From NCBI RefSeq assembly GCF_000397205.1, contig NC_021237.1, positions 2,047,001-2,111,000 on the forward strand: a DNA stretch of 64,000 nt, written 5' to 3'. Below the pieces are notes generated by a model. That model had not been told where the DNA came from. It saw nothing but the letters and a program-made list of their open reading frames with translations, and ran no database searches. This DNA comes from Pseudomonas protegens CHA0. GTDB taxonomy: Bacteria > Pseudomonadota > Gammaproteobacteria > Pseudomonadales > Pseudomonadaceae. Numbering within the stretch: position 1 is the stretch's first letter; each line of letters opens with the position of its first letter. Below, in pieces: positions 25,230-34,101 of the stretch. Made by a program: the position numbers and the translations under genes.

Positions 25230-25404
25230 CAGGGCGGTTTCCTACAGGTCGGTGGCGCTGTGCGCTCTATAGGGGGGCGATCTTAACAAAATCCACACCG
25301 CCCTGGCGCGCTCCTCTGCGTTGCGCCTGTGCAGGCGAATCGCTAGAGTTCGGCAGTCCTTTTGCTCGCTCAATTTAAATAATCAGAACCAATGGGAGTG
25401 TCTT

Positions 25405-26022
25405 GTGGAAATTGCCTGTCTCGATCTGGAAGGTGTACTGGTCCCGGAAATCTGGATCGCCTTTGCCGAAAAAACCGGGATTGAATCCCTCAAGGCAACC
25501 ACCCGGGATATTCCCGACTACGACGTGCTGATGAAACAGCGCCTGCGGATTCTCGACGAACACGGCCTGAAGCTTTCGGATATCCAGGAAGTGATCGCCA
25601 CCCTCAAGCCACTGGACGGCGCGGTGGAATTCGTCAACTGGCTGCGCGAGCGCTTCCAGGTGGTGATCCTTTCCGACACCTTCTATGAATTTTCCCAGCC
25701 CCTGATGCGCCAGCTGGGCTTTCCGACCCTGCTTTGCCACCGCCTGATCACCGATGACGGCGGCCGGGTGACCGGCTATCAGTTGCGCCAGAAAGACCCC
25801 AAGCGCCAGTCGGTGCTGGCCTTCAAGAGCCTGTACTACCGGGTGATTGCGGCGGGGGATTCCTACAACGACACGACGATGCTCGGTGAGGCGGATGCCG
25901 GCATCCTGTTCCACGCCCCGGACAACGTGATCCGCGAGTTCCCGCAGTTCCCGGCGGTGCACAGCTTTGCCGAGCTGAAGCAGGAGTTCATCAAGGCTTC
26001 CAACCGCACCTTGAGCCTGTAA
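25405..26022 (+). CDS. thrH: Phosphoserine phosphatase / homoserine phosphotransferase ThrH
   Basis: 205 residues starting at GTG 25405 with GGGAG seven bases upstream. HAD-type motif DLEGVLVPEIW with Asp7 and Glu9 in place of the usual second Asp is characteristic of ThrH; later motifs ILSDTF and AAGDSYNDTTML are intact. In P. aeruginosa ThrH dephosphorylates phosphoserine and can transfer the phosphate to homoserine, feeding serine and threonine synthesis. Divergent from cysH; sulfite and serine both lead to cysteine, but common control is only inference. Confidence 0.92.
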   Translation: MEIACLDLEGVLVPEIWIAFAEKTGIESLKATTRDIPDYDVLMKQRLRILDEHGLKLSDIQEVIATLKPLDGAVEFVNWLRERFQVVILSDTFYEFSQPLMRQLGFPTLLCHRLITDDGGRVTGYQLRQKDPKRQSVLAFKSLYYRVIAAGDSYNDTTMLGEADAGILFHAPDNVIREFPQFPAVHSFAELKQEFIKASNRTLSL

Positions 26023-26027
26023 ACCGG

Positions 26028-26132
26028 TTCGCCGGCGAAGAGACCCTTGGATTTTTCACAAATCCTGCCGACGCCTTCGCTGGCAAGCCAGCTCCTACGG
26101 GTGGGAGTGTAGGAGCCGGCTTGCCGGCGAAG
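26028..26132. repeat. REP cluster (inverted pair plus a fragment)
   Basis: CTTCGCTGGCAAGCCAGCTC (from 26075, ending in CTAC at 26098) is inverted relative to GTAGGAGCCGGCTTGCCGGC (from 26109, ending GAAG at 26132), a REPIN-like doublet. A shorter fragment, TTCGCCGGCGAAG, lies just after the thrH stop. Confidence 0.8.
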
Positions 26133-26137
26133 AGGCC

Positions 26138-27499
26138 CTAAAGCCCCTGCAATGTCTCCAGCAACACCCGCACCTTGGTGATGGACTCCTGGTATTCCTC
26201 CTGCCAGTCGGAATCCGCGACTATTCCGCCGCCGCCCCAGCAACAGATCTGCCCGTCCTTGGCCAGCAGGCTGCGGATGGCGATCGAACTGTCCATTTCT
26301 CCGCGCACGTCCAGGTACAGCAGCGAACCGCAGTACAGGGCACGCCGCGTGGGTTCCAGCTCGTCGATGATCTGCATCGAGCGGATCTTCGGTGCTCCGG
26401 TGATCGAGCCACCGGGAAAGCTGCCGGCGATCAGGTCCAGGGCGTCCTTGCCGTCCGCCAGCTCGCCAGTGACGCTGCTCACCAGGTGGTGCACGTTGGG
26501 GTAGCTTTCCAGGCTGAACAGCTCCGGTACCCGTACCGAGCCTATGCGGCAGGTGCGCCCCAGGTCGTTGCGCAGCAGGTCGACGATCATCAGGTTTTCC
26601 GCCCGGTCCTTGGGGCTGGCCAGCAGCTCGGCGGCATTGGCCGCGTCTTGCGCCGCATCCCGGCCGCGGGGGCGGGTGCCTTTGATCGGGCGGGTTTCCA
26701 CCCGGCCCTGGCTGACGTGGACGAAGCGCTCCGGCGACAGGCTCAGCACCGCACCGCCTTCCGGCAGCCGCTGGAAACCCGAGAAGGGGGTCGGGCAGGC
26801 GGCGCGCAGGGCGCAATAGGCCGCCCAGGGATCACCCTGGTACTGGCCGCGAAAGCGCTGGGCGAAGTTCACCTGATAGCAGTCGCCGGCCTGGATGTAG
26901 TGCTGGATGCGCTGGAACGCCTGGCGGTAGTCCTCGGCGCTCAGATCAGCCAGCATGGCGCCGGTCAGCTTGAATGCCGGCTGCGACGCGGGCAGAGGCT
27001 GGCTGAACAGTTGAATCAGGCGCTGGCGCTCGGTGTCATCCAGGCTGGGGTGGAACACCAGCTGGCTGGTGCCTGCCTGGTGGTCGTTGATCAGCGCCCA
27101 GGCATACAGGCCAAAGCGTGCGTCGGGCAGTTGCAGGTCATCCCGGGCCTGGCTTGGCAGGCGCTCCAGATGGCGGCCGAAGTCATAGCTGAGGTAGCCG
27201 ATCAGGCCGCCGGCGAAGGGCAGTTCATAAGGCGCGGGTAGTTGCGCCGGGCCCAGTTGCCCCAGGTTGTCCCGCAGGCGCTGGAGAAAGCCCCTGCCGC
27301 TTTCTGCGGCGGCCACGGTCAACTGCGCCAGGGGCCAGGCGCTGAGCAGGTCATAGCGCCCGCGCTCGGCGCTGGGCCGGCCGCTGTCCAGCAGCACGGC
27401 GCCGGGGGCGTGCTCGATTGCCGCGAAATACTCGGCGGGGTTGGTGCGGTAGGGGAGCGGGTGTACGGAACAGGTCAACATGCGGGGCAAATCAGCCAT
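26138..27499 (-). CDS. pabB: Aminodeoxychorismate synthase component I
   Basis: 453 residues. N-terminal anthranilate synthase-like domain and C-terminal chorismate-binding domain with PIKGTRPRG, whose Lys is the covalent nucleophile specific to PabB, then KDRAENLMIVDLLRNDLGR, SVTGELADGKDALDLIAGSFPGGSITGAPK and metal-binding Glu residues. With PabA it makes aminodeoxychorismate for folate. Start ambiguous: ATG 27499 or ATG 27481 (MLTCSVHPLPYRT); neither has a good ribosome site. Confidence 0.93.
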   Translation of the reverse strand: MADLPRMLTCSVHPLPYRTNPAEYFAAIEHAPGAVLLDSGRPSAERGRYDLLSAWPLAQLTVAAAESGRGFLQRLRDNLGQLGPAQLPAPYELPFAGGLIGYLSYDFGRHLERLPSQARDDLQLPDARFGLYAWALINDHQAGTSQLVFHPSLDDTERQRLIQLFSQPLPASQPAFKLTGAMLADLSAEDYRQAFQRIQHYIQAGDCYQVNFAQRFRGQYQGDPWAAYCALRAACPTPFSGFQRLPEGGAVLSLSPERFVHVSQGRVETRPIKGTRPRGRDAAQDAANAAELLASPKDRAENLMIVDLLRNDLGRTCRIGSVRVPELFSLESYPNVHHLVSSVTGELADGKDALDLIAGSFPGGSITGAPKIRSMQIIDELEPTRRALYCGSLLYLDVRGEMDSSIAIRSLLAKDGQICCWGGGGIVADSDWQEEYQESITKVRVLLETLQGL

Positions 27500-27588
27500 C
27501 GGAGCGCGGTTGGCGATTGTATGCCTCTGCAGGAGTTGCTCCTAGAGGGGATGTCGGTGTTTGCCCGGTTCGTGGCGTATTCACCGAC

Positions 27589-27657
27589 CTGTAGCTGCTG
27601 CCGCAGGCTGCGAAAAGGTCCGCAGGACCTTCCGTTCGCACCCTGCGGCAGGCGCTA
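27589..27657. repeat. Second-type Pseudomonas intergenic palindrome
   Basis: GTAGCTGCTGCCGCAGGCTG ... CACCCTGCGGCAGGCGC, with an inner AAGGTCCGCAGGACCTT palindrome. It differs from the GAGCCGGCTTGCCGGCGA REP type seen elsewhere in the window. Confidence 0.6.
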
Positions 27658-28644
27658 TCAGCCTTCCACGGCAGGGATATGGCCAAACAGTTCCTGGGCG
27701 AAGCGTACCCGCTCCTCGACGCTTTCCTCGATGCCCTGGGCCTTGAGCTCCTCAAGGTGGGCTTCGATGGCGTGGGTGCGCTGGGTCAGGCCGCAGTCGT
27801 TGGCGATCTGGATGTTCAGCCCCGGCCGCGCGTTGAGTTCGAGAATCAGCGGGCCCTTGTCCTGGTCCAGCACCATGTCCACGCCGATGTAGCCCAGGCC
27901 GCAGAGTTCGTAGCAGCCGGCCGCCAGCTTCATGAAGCCGTCCCAGTAGGGCAGTTGCACGCCGTCCACCGCGTTGGTGGTGTCCGGGTGCTTGGTGATG
28001 ATGTTGTTCAGCCAGGTGCCGCGCAGGGTCAGGCCGGTGGCCAGGTCGACCCCGACGCCGATGGCACCCTGGTGCAGGTTGGCCTTGCCCCCGGACTGGC
28101 GGGTCGGCAGGCGCAGCATGGCCATCACCGGGTAGCCCATGAGCACGATGATGCGGATGTCCGGCACGCCTTCATAGCTGATGCTCTTGAAGATCTGGTC
28201 CGGGGTCACCCGGTACTCGATCAGCGCCCGGTCGCGGTGGCCGCCCAGGGAATACAGGCCGGTGAGGATGCTGGAGATATGGTGCTCGATCTCTTCGTGG
28301 CTGATGATCTTGCCGGACACCGTGCGATAGCGGCCCTCGAAGCGGTCGGCGATCACAATGATCCCGTCACCTCCGGCGCCCTGGGCCGGCTTGATCACGA
28401 AGTCGTTGCGCCCTTTGAGGATCTCGCCGAGCTTGTCGATTTCCTTCTCGGTGGAGATCACCCCGTACAGTTCCGGCACATGGATACCGGCCTTGATCGC
28501 CCGTTCCTTGGTGATGATCTTGTCATCGACGATGGGGTACAGGCTGCGCTTGTTGTACTTGAGCACGTAGTCGGCATTACGCCGGTTGATGCCCATGATT
28601 CCCCGCGCTTCCAGGGCTTTCCAGGTCTTCCACAGGCCGAACAT
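27658..28644 (-). CDS. Alpha-L-glutamate ligase-like (RimK-type ATP-grasp) protein
   Basis: 328 residues. ATP-grasp core: FVIKPAQGAGGDGIIVI (nucleotide Lys and Gly-rich loop), DIRIIVLMGYPVMAMLRLPT and LILELNARPGLNIQIAN (metal-binding Glu/Asn). RimK-like enzymes add glutamate or other amino acids to a carboxylate. It starts inside the stop of the 7TM transglutaminase gene (TGATG overlap), third gene of a conserved trio. The substrate is unknown; a peptide or envelope component is likely given the periplasmic partners. Confidence 0.88.
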   Translation of the reverse strand: MFGLWKTWKALEARGIMGINRRNADYVLKYNKRSLYPIVDDKIITKERAIKAGIHVPELYGVISTEKEIDKLGEILKGRNDFVIKPAQGAGGDGIIVIADRFEGRYRTVSGKIISHEEIEHHISSILTGLYSLGGHRDRALIEYRVTPDQIFKSISYEGVPDIRIIVLMGYPVMAMLRLPTRQSGGKANLHQGAIGVGVDLATGLTLRGTWLNNIITKHPDTTNAVDGVQLPYWDGFMKLAAGCYELCGLGYIGVDMVLDQDKGPLILELNARPGLNIQIANDCGLTQRTHAIEAHLEELKAQGIEESVEERVRFAQELFGHIPAVEG

Positions 28645-30176
28645 CAGGAGTCGGCCTTGACGAAGGCTTTGAAACGCACCAGCTCCGTCAGGCGGTAGCC
28701 GCGGTAGCGACCCATCGCCAGCATGAAGCCCACCAGGATCAGCAGCATCGCCGGGAAGGTAAAGACGAAGTAGGTGAGTTCCGGCACGCTCATGATCAGG
28801 TGCGCCAGGGAGGCGGCGAACAGGGTGCCGATGGCGACTTTCATCGCATGGCCGCCGCCGCGCTCTTCCCAGGTGATGGACAGGCGTTCGATGGTCATGG
28901 TCAGGATCACCATCGGGAACAGCGCCACCGACAGGCCGCGTTCCAGGCCCAGCTTGTGGCTGAACAGGCTGATGGCGGCGATCAGCACCACGACGAAGGT
29001 CAGTACCACCGAGAGTCGCGGCAGCATCTGCAACTTCAAGTGTTCGAGGTAGGAGCGCAAGGACAGCCCGAGCGCGGTGATCACCGTGAACAGCACGATG
29101 CCAAAGCCCAACTGGGTCTCGCGGAAGGCCAGGGCGATCAGCACCGGGGTGAAGGTGCCAAGGGTCTGCAGGCCGATCAGGTTGCGCAGCACCAGGATCA
29201 CCAGCACGCCGATGGGGATCATCACCATGATCATGAAGGTCTGCTGGGTCTGCAGCGGCAGGCCGTACAGCGAGTATTCGAGGAAGTTGGCGTCGGTGTT
29301 CTCGTCGGTCAGCTTGGCCAGGCGAATGGCGTTCATTTCGCTGTTGTTGAGGCTGAAGGTGACGTTGGCTTTCTTGCCTCCATCGACGGTGATCAGGTTG
29401 TCGTCGCCGGTCCACCACAGCAGGCGGTCGCTGGGCATGCCCTGCTCACCGGTTTCCGGGTTGAAGTACAGCCAGTCGGTGCCGTTGAAGCTGCGCAGCC
29501 AGAGCTCCGGGGTCTGCGGCTGGTCGGCCACCAGGCGGATGGTGTGGACCTTTTCCACCGGCACGTGGGCGATGGACAGCAGCAGCTCGACAATCTTCGC
29601 CTTGTTGGTGCTGGACGGATCGCCGGCCAGCAGCAGCTTGGCGTTGTCATCATTGGCGTTGTTGACCCGCTTGATGGCTTCGCTGATGAAGGTCTCGACG
29701 TCCGCCGAATGCTGGCGGATCGGCGCCAGCAGGGCGTCGGCGGCGATCTTTTCCGGGCCTTCCACGGCCATGCTGTCACGGAAGGTCGGACCCTTGACCT
29801 TGGCTTTCTCGGCGCTGTAGCGCTTGGTCAGCACCAGGCGGTAGTACAGGGTCTGGTTACCCTTGGCCCGGCGCGCCGACCAAGTGACCTTGCGGTTGCC
29901 GTCGACGCGGTTCACCGCCACCCCGTAGTTGTTGGAAATGAAGCTCTCGTTGAGGCTCACGTAATCGCGGCTCAGGGGCGGCACGAACATCTGGATCTTG
30001 ATCGGGTCCTTGCCGTTGGCGACGAACTCGACCTTGGCATCGATGTTCCACAGATCGTCGGTAGCGTCTTCGGTCACCGGAATGCCGAGCACGAAGATCT
30101 GATAGGCCGTGATCGAAATGCCCAGCACCACCAGGATGGCGATCAGGACTTTCAGATGAAGGGTAAGAGAGCGCAT
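28644..30176 (-). CDS. Inactive transglutaminase-fold protein with 7TM domain
   Basis: 510 residues. An N-terminal anchor (LHLKVLIAILVVLGISITAYQIFVLG) is followed by about 250 periplasmic residues of degenerate transglutaminase fold, without a Cys-His-Asp triad (no Cys in the region). Then come about seven membrane helices from FMIMVMIPIGVLVILVL to the C-terminus. The family occurs with RimK-like and retropepsin-like proteins, as here. A receptor or export role for a peptide handled by the ligase has been proposed for such clusters; this is not proven. Confidence 0.88.
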   Translation of the reverse strand: MRSLTLHLKVLIAILVVLGISITAYQIFVLGIPVTEDATDDLWNIDAKVEFVANGKDPIKIQMFVPPLSRDYVSLNESFISNNYGVAVNRVDGNRKVTWSARRAKGNQTLYYRLVLTKRYSAEKAKVKGPTFRDSMAVEGPEKIAADALLAPIRQHSADVETFISEAIKRVNNANDDNAKLLLAGDPSSTNKAKIVELLLSIAHVPVEKVHTIRLVADQPQTPELWLRSFNGTDWLYFNPETGEQGMPSDRLLWWTGDDNLITVDGGKKANVTFSLNNSEMNAIRLAKLTDENTDANFLEYSLYGLPLQTQQTFMIMVMIPIGVLVILVLRNLIGLQTLGTFTPVLIALAFRETQLGFGIVLFTVITALGLSLRSYLEHLKLQMLPRLSVVLTFVVVLIAAISLFSHKLGLERGLSVALFPMVILTMTIERLSITWEERGGGHAMKVAIGTLFAASLAHLIMSVPELTYFVFTFPAMLLILVGFMLAMGRYRGYRLTELVRFKAFVKADS

Positions 30177-30181
30177 TGGAA

Positions 30182-30718
30182 TTACTCTGCGGTATGAGCG
30201 TCGGTGGCGCAGGCGGGTTTGCCAGCAGCGTATTTAAGACTGGGGTCGACCAGCGCATCGAAGCGTTTCAGGGCTTCGGAGCCGATCAGGAGCGGGTATT
30301 GGAATGCGCTGCGGTCGGTCAAGTTCACTTCGATGCTGCGCAAGGCGCTGCCCATGCAGACATCCAGGGCGATGACCGGCCGTGCGGTGTAGTTCTTGTC
30401 CTCATCGGGGTCGTAGTCGCCGGCACGGCGCTTGATCTTGCTGACCCGGGCCAGAGGCCGTTCGATGGGATGGGAATGGGCGGCGTCGATCGCCAGGTAG
30501 AAACGCACCCAGGACTCGCCATTGCGCTTGAAGCGCTTGATGTCGCGGGCACTCAGGGAAGCGGTCTTGGCCCCGGTGTCGAGCTTGGCCGCGACCTCCA
30601 GGTCGATGCCGGACAGCCGAGCGTATTCATTCAAGCCGTAGACAGTCTTGCCGGCGGCGGCGCTGATGCCGGGCAGGGCAAGCAGGCAGAGCAGTAGGGG
30701 AAGGGCCTTGAGTCTCAT
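30182..30718 (-). CDS. Retropepsin-like aspartic protease (RimB/ATP-dependent zinc protease family)
   Basis: 178 residues. Signal peptide MRLKALPLLLCLLALPGISAAA, so periplasmic. Catalytic Asp47 in KLDTGAKTASLSA is the retroviral-protease-type DTGA motif; FQYPLLIGSEAL matches the second conserved block. The annotated family name (ATP-dependent zinc protease) is historic; related RimB proteins act as aspartic proteases. AGGA precedes the ATG by five bases. First gene of the trio with the 7TM transglutaminase-fold protein and the RimK-like ligase. Confidence 0.85.
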   Translation of the reverse strand: MRLKALPLLLCLLALPGISAAAGKTVYGLNEYARLSGIDLEVAAKLDTGAKTASLSARDIKRFKRNGESWVRFYLAIDAAHSHPIERPLARVSKIKRRAGDYDPDEDKNYTARPVIALDVCMGSALRSIEVNLTDRSAFQYPLLIGSEALKRFDALVDPSLKYAAGKPACATDAHTAE

Positions 30719-30900
30719 AGATCCTGATGGGCATGGGTTCTTCAGTTCAAGGCGACCGGCATTGCTGCGCAAGCTCCCTCGTATGCGTGCCATAAAAAGA
30801 TGACAGGCCAATGCGGGCGGCATTCTAGCATGCTGGTTTTATGGCGCCAGCGCCGGGGGCGGGCCTTTTGTCTTGCCCTGGCGCTTAGGGTTATTAGACG

Positions 30901-30912
30901 ATTGTCGACAAT
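30901..30912 (+). promoter_or_regulatory. Operator 1 of the propionate operon
   Basis: ATTGTCGACAAT, a perfect 12-base palindrome 74 bases before the regulator start. Confidence 0.65.
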
Positions 30913-30973
30913 CTCTATTTTTCCTTTGACTGTTTTCGGTGTATTGGCTAATTTTTGCCTCATTGATTTTAAA

Positions 30974-30985
30974 GGTGTCGACAAT
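30974..30985 (+). promoter_or_regulatory. Operator 2 of the propionate operon
   Basis: GGTGTCGACAAT immediately before the ATG, sharing the TGTCGACA core of operator 1. The centres are 73 bases apart, almost seven helical turns. Confidence 0.6.
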
Positions 30986-31708
30986 ATGCTGGATCAACTC
31001 GAACACCCGATGCAGGCACAGGACGATTCTGAAACCCTGTCCGAAAACGTCTTCCGGCGGATCCAGGCGGCCATCGTCAAGGGTGAGATCGCCCCGGGCA
31101 GCAAGATCTCCGAGCCTGAGCTGGCGCGCACCTACGGCATCAGTCGCGGCCCGCTGCGCGAGGCCATCCACCGCCTGGAAGGTCAGCGCCTGCTGGTGCG
31201 GGTGCCCCATGTCGGCGCCCGGGTAGTGTCCCTGAGCCATGCCGAGCTGATCGAACTCTACGAAATCCGTGAGTCCCTGGAAGGCATGGCCTGTCGCTTG
31301 GCGGCCGAGCGCATGACCACCGAGGAAATCGACGAACTGCGCCGGGTGCTCGATACCCACGAACGCGATGCGGCGTTCCAGGCCGGGGTCGGTTACTACC
31401 AGCAGGAAGGGGACTTCGACTTCCACTACCGGATCATCCAGGGCGCCGGCAACCGCACCCTCACGCAGATGCTCTGTGGCGAGTTGTATCAACTGGTGCG
31501 CATGTACCGCATCCAGTTTTCCGCGACCCCCAACCGCCCGCACCAGGCCTTTGCCGAACACCACCGGATTCTCGATGCCATTGCCGATCGCGACGGCGAA
31601 CTGGCCGAGTTGTTGATGCGCCGCCACATCGGCGCCTCGAAACGCAATATCGCGCGTCACTACCAGGACAGCGCCCATCAGACAGCCACTCCACGAGGTG
31701 AGTCATGA
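30986..31708 (+). CDS. GntR/FCD-family regulator of the propionate (methylcitrate) operon
   Basis: 240 residues. GntR winged helix ([48 protein letters not shown]) and a C-terminal FCD ligand domain with metal-binding His and Asp ([25 protein letters not shown]). The stop overlaps the prpB start (ATGA), so the regulator is part of the operon it presumably controls. Two TGTCGACA operators flank its promoter. In Pseudomonas such regulators usually respond to 2-methylcitrate or methylisocitrate; the ligand here is inferred. Confidence 0.88.
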   Translation: MLDQLEHPMQAQDDSETLSENVFRRIQAAIVKGEIAPGSKISEPELARTYGISRGPLREAIHRLEGQRLLVRVPHVGARVVSLSHAELIELYEIRESLEGMACRLAAERMTTEEIDELRRVLDTHERDAAFQAGVGYYQQEGDFDFHYRIIQGAGNRTLTQMLCGELYQLVRMYRIQFSATPNRPHQAFAEHHRILDAIADRDGELAELLMRRHIGASKRNIARHYQDSAHQTATPRGES

Positions 31709-32598
31709 GTTCCAACAAGAGCACTCCAGGCCAGCGTTTCCGCGATGCGGTCGCCAGCGAACAGCCGTTGCAAGTGGTCGGCGCGATCAACGCCAACCAT
31801 GCCCTGCTGGCCAAGCGCGCCGGTTTCAAGGCCATCTACCTGTCGGGCGGCGGGGTCGCTGCCGGCTCCCTCGGCGTGCCTGACCTGGGCATTACCGGTC
31901 TGGACGACGTCCTCACTGATGTGCGTCGTATCACCGACGTCTGCGACCTGCCGCTGCTGGTGGACGTGGACACCGGTTTCGGGTCGTCGGCCTTCAACGT
32001 GGCGCGCACCGTCAAGTCGATGATCAAGTTCGGCGCCGCGGCGATCCATATCGAAGACCAGGTCGGCGCCAAGCGCTGCGGTCACCGCCCTAACAAGGAG
32101 ATCGTTTCCCAGCAGGAAATGGTCGACCGCATCAAGGCCGCGGTGGATGCTCGTACCGACGACAGCTTCGTGATCATGGCGCGCACCGACGCCCTGGCGG
32201 TGGAAGGCCTGGAGTCGGCCCTGGAACGCGCCGCGGCGTGCATCGAGGCCGGCGCCGACATGGTGTTCCCGGAAGCCATCACCGAGCTCGAGATGTACAA
32301 GATCTTCGCCGATCGGGTGAAAGCCCCGATCCTGGCCAACATCACCGAATTCGGCGCCACACCGCTGTACACCACCGAACAGTTGAAATCCGTGGATGTT
32401 TCCCTGGTGCTGTACCCGCTGTCGGCGTTCCGTGCCATGAACAAGGCCGCAGAAAACGTCTACACCGCGATCCGTCGCGACGGTACCCAGCAAAATGTGA
32501 TCGACACCATGCAGACCCGCATGGAACTGTACGAGCGCATCGATTACCACAGCTTCGAGCAGAAGCTCGATGCGCTGTTCGCGCAGAAGAAAGGCTGA
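31705..32598 (+). CDS. prpB: Methylisocitrate lyase
   Basis: 297 residues. The catalytic signature KRCGH is present in [14 protein letters not shown], and VDVDTGFG and [15 protein letters not shown] fit the PEP mutase/isocitrate lyase superfamily. It cleaves 2-methylisocitrate to pyruvate and succinate, the last step of propionyl-CoA detoxification. GAGGTGA precedes the ATG. Translationally coupled to the GntR gene; a REP pair lies before prpC. Confidence 0.95.
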   Translation: MSSNKSTPGQRFRDAVASEQPLQVVGAINANHALLAKRAGFKAIYLSGGGVAAGSLGVPDLGITGLDDVLTDVRRITDVCDLPLLVDVDTGFGSSAFNVARTVKSMIKFGAAAIHIEDQVGAKRCGHRPNKEIVSQQEMVDRIKAAVDARTDDSFVIMARTDALAVEGLESALERAAACIEAGADMVFPEAITELEMYKIFADRVKAPILANITEFGATPLYTTEQLKSVDVSLVLYPLSAFRAMNKAAENVYTAIRRDGTQQNVIDTMQTRMELYERIDYHSFEQKLDALFAQKKG

Positions 32599-32608
32599 AT
32601 CAATCCCT

Positions 32609-32707
32609 GTGGGAACGAGCTTGCTCGCGATGGCCGTCAGCGATAACGCGCAGCCCCTGATTCGCTGGGGCGCGCGGGCCCGGATCGCGAGCAAGCTCGC
32701 TCCTGCA
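32609..32707. repeat. REPIN between prpB and prpC
   Basis: Inverted REP halves GGGAACGAGCTTGCTCGCGA (32611-32630) and TCGCGAGCAAGCTCGCTCC (to about 32703). The whole is about 100 bases and can fold into a long cruciform inside the operon. Confidence 0.85.
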
Positions 32708-32772
32708 CTGTCGGGGGAGCCCCGACCCGTGAAGTTGCCAAGTCCCTAACAAATTCAAGATTGGAGAGAGCA

Positions 32773-33900
32773 ATGGCCGAAGCAAAAGTATTGAGTGGTG
32801 CAGGTCTGCGCGGCCAGGTGGCCGGGCAAACCGCGCTGTCCACCGTGGGCCAGGCCGGTGCCGGGTTGACCTACCGCGGCTATGACGTGCGCGAACTGGC
32901 GGCCGATGCGCAGTTCGAGGAAGTCGCCTACCTGTTGCTGTACGGCGACCTGCCGACCCAGGAACAACTGGCCGCCTACAGCGCCAAGCTGAGCAAGCTG
33001 CGCGATCTGCCACAGGCGCTGAAGGAAGTGCTGGAGCGCATACCGGCCCAGGCCCATCCGATGGATGTGATGCGTACCGGTTGCTCGTTCCTGGGCAACA
33101 TCGAGCCGGAGAAGGACTTCTCCCAACAGCACGACGTCACCGACCGCCTGCTGGCGGCCTTCCCGGCGATCATGTGCTACTGGTACCGCTTCAGCCACGA
33201 AGGCGTGCGCATCAATTGCGTGAGCGACGAGCAGACCATCGGTGGCCACTTCCTGCACCTGCTGCATGGCAAGAAGCCCAGTGACTTGCACGTCAAGGTG
33301 ATGAACGTCTCGCTGATCCTCTATGCCGAGCACGAATTCAATGCCTCCACCTTCACCGCCCGGGTCTGTGCCTCGACCCTGTCGGACCTCTATTCCTGTG
33401 TCACCGCGGCCATCGGTTCGCTACGCGGCCCGCTGCACGGCGGCGCCAACGAAGCGGCCATGGAGCTGATCGAGCGCTTCCAGAGCCCCGAGGAGGCGAC
33501 TGCCGAGTTGCTGCGGATGCTTGAGCGCAAGGACAAGATCATGGGCTTTGGCCATGCGATCTACAAAGACAGCGACCCGCGCAACGAGGTGATCAAGGGC
33601 TGGTCGCAGAAGCTGGCTGACGAAGTCGGTGACAAGGTGCTGTTCCCGGTGTCCGAAGCCATCGACAAGACCATGTGGGAGCAGAAGAAACTCTTCCCCA
33701 ATGCCGATTTCTACCACGCCTCGGCGTACCACTTCATGGGCATCCCGACCAAGCTGTTCACACCGATCTTCGTCTGCTCGCGCCTGACCGGCTGGGCCGC
33801 CCACGTGTTCGAGCAGCGTGCCAACAACCGCATCATTCGTCCAAGCGCCGAGTACATCGGCGTTGAACAGCGCAAGTTCGTGCCAATCGAGCGCCGCTGA
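32773..33900 (+). CDS. prpC: 2-Methylcitrate synthase
   Basis: 375 residues, citrate-synthase fold: GLTYRGYDVRELA, SLRGPLHGGANEAAMELI with catalytic His, GFGHAIYKDSDPRNEVIK with the second His, and DFYHASAYHFMGIPTKLFTPIF with the catalytic Asp. It condenses propionyl-CoA with oxaloacetate. GGAGAGAG precedes ATG 32773; an in-frame TTG four codons earlier is unlikely. Flanked on both sides by REPINs. Confidence 0.95.
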   Translation: MAEAKVLSGAGLRGQVAGQTALSTVGQAGAGLTYRGYDVRELAADAQFEEVAYLLLYGDLPTQEQLAAYSAKLSKLRDLPQALKEVLERIPAQAHPMDVMRTGCSFLGNIEPEKDFSQQHDVTDRLLAAFPAIMCYWYRFSHEGVRINCVSDEQTIGGHFLHLLHGKKPSDLHVKVMNVSLILYAEHEFNASTFTARVCASTLSDLYSCVTAAIGSLRGPLHGGANEAAMELIERFQSPEEATAELLRMLERKDKIMGFGHAIYKDSDPRNEVIKGWSQKLADEVGDKVLFPVSEAIDKTMWEQKKLFPNADFYHASAYHFMGIPTKLFTPIFVCSRLTGWAAHVFEQRANNRIIRPSAEYIGVEQRKFVPIERR

Positions 33901-33943
33901 CCGGGAGGGCGCCGGTACTGTTGATTGAATGCACCGCAGCACC

Positions 33944-34034
33944 TGCAGGAGCGAGCTTGCTCGCGATAGCGATGGACCAGCCGACAGCGATGTCGGACCT
34001 GATTCAGTCATCGCGAGCAAGCTCGCTCCTACAG
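33944..34034. repeat. REPIN between prpC and acnD
   Basis: CAGGAGCGAGCTTGCTCGCG and, inverted, TCGCGAGCAAGCTCGCTCCT, about 90 bases overall. Same type as the copies before prpC and after prpD. Confidence 0.85.
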
Positions 34035-34101
34035 GGGATAGATGCCCATTCAACACGGTGCCAGGCGCTCCCTTTGAAACTACCGTGACCGAGCCCTGAC
34101 C

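Noticed and set aside
26028..26132. Repeated palindromes considered as a CRISPR array
   Set aside because: Units are inverted REP copies with no regular spacers or constant repeat length, and no cas genes are present.
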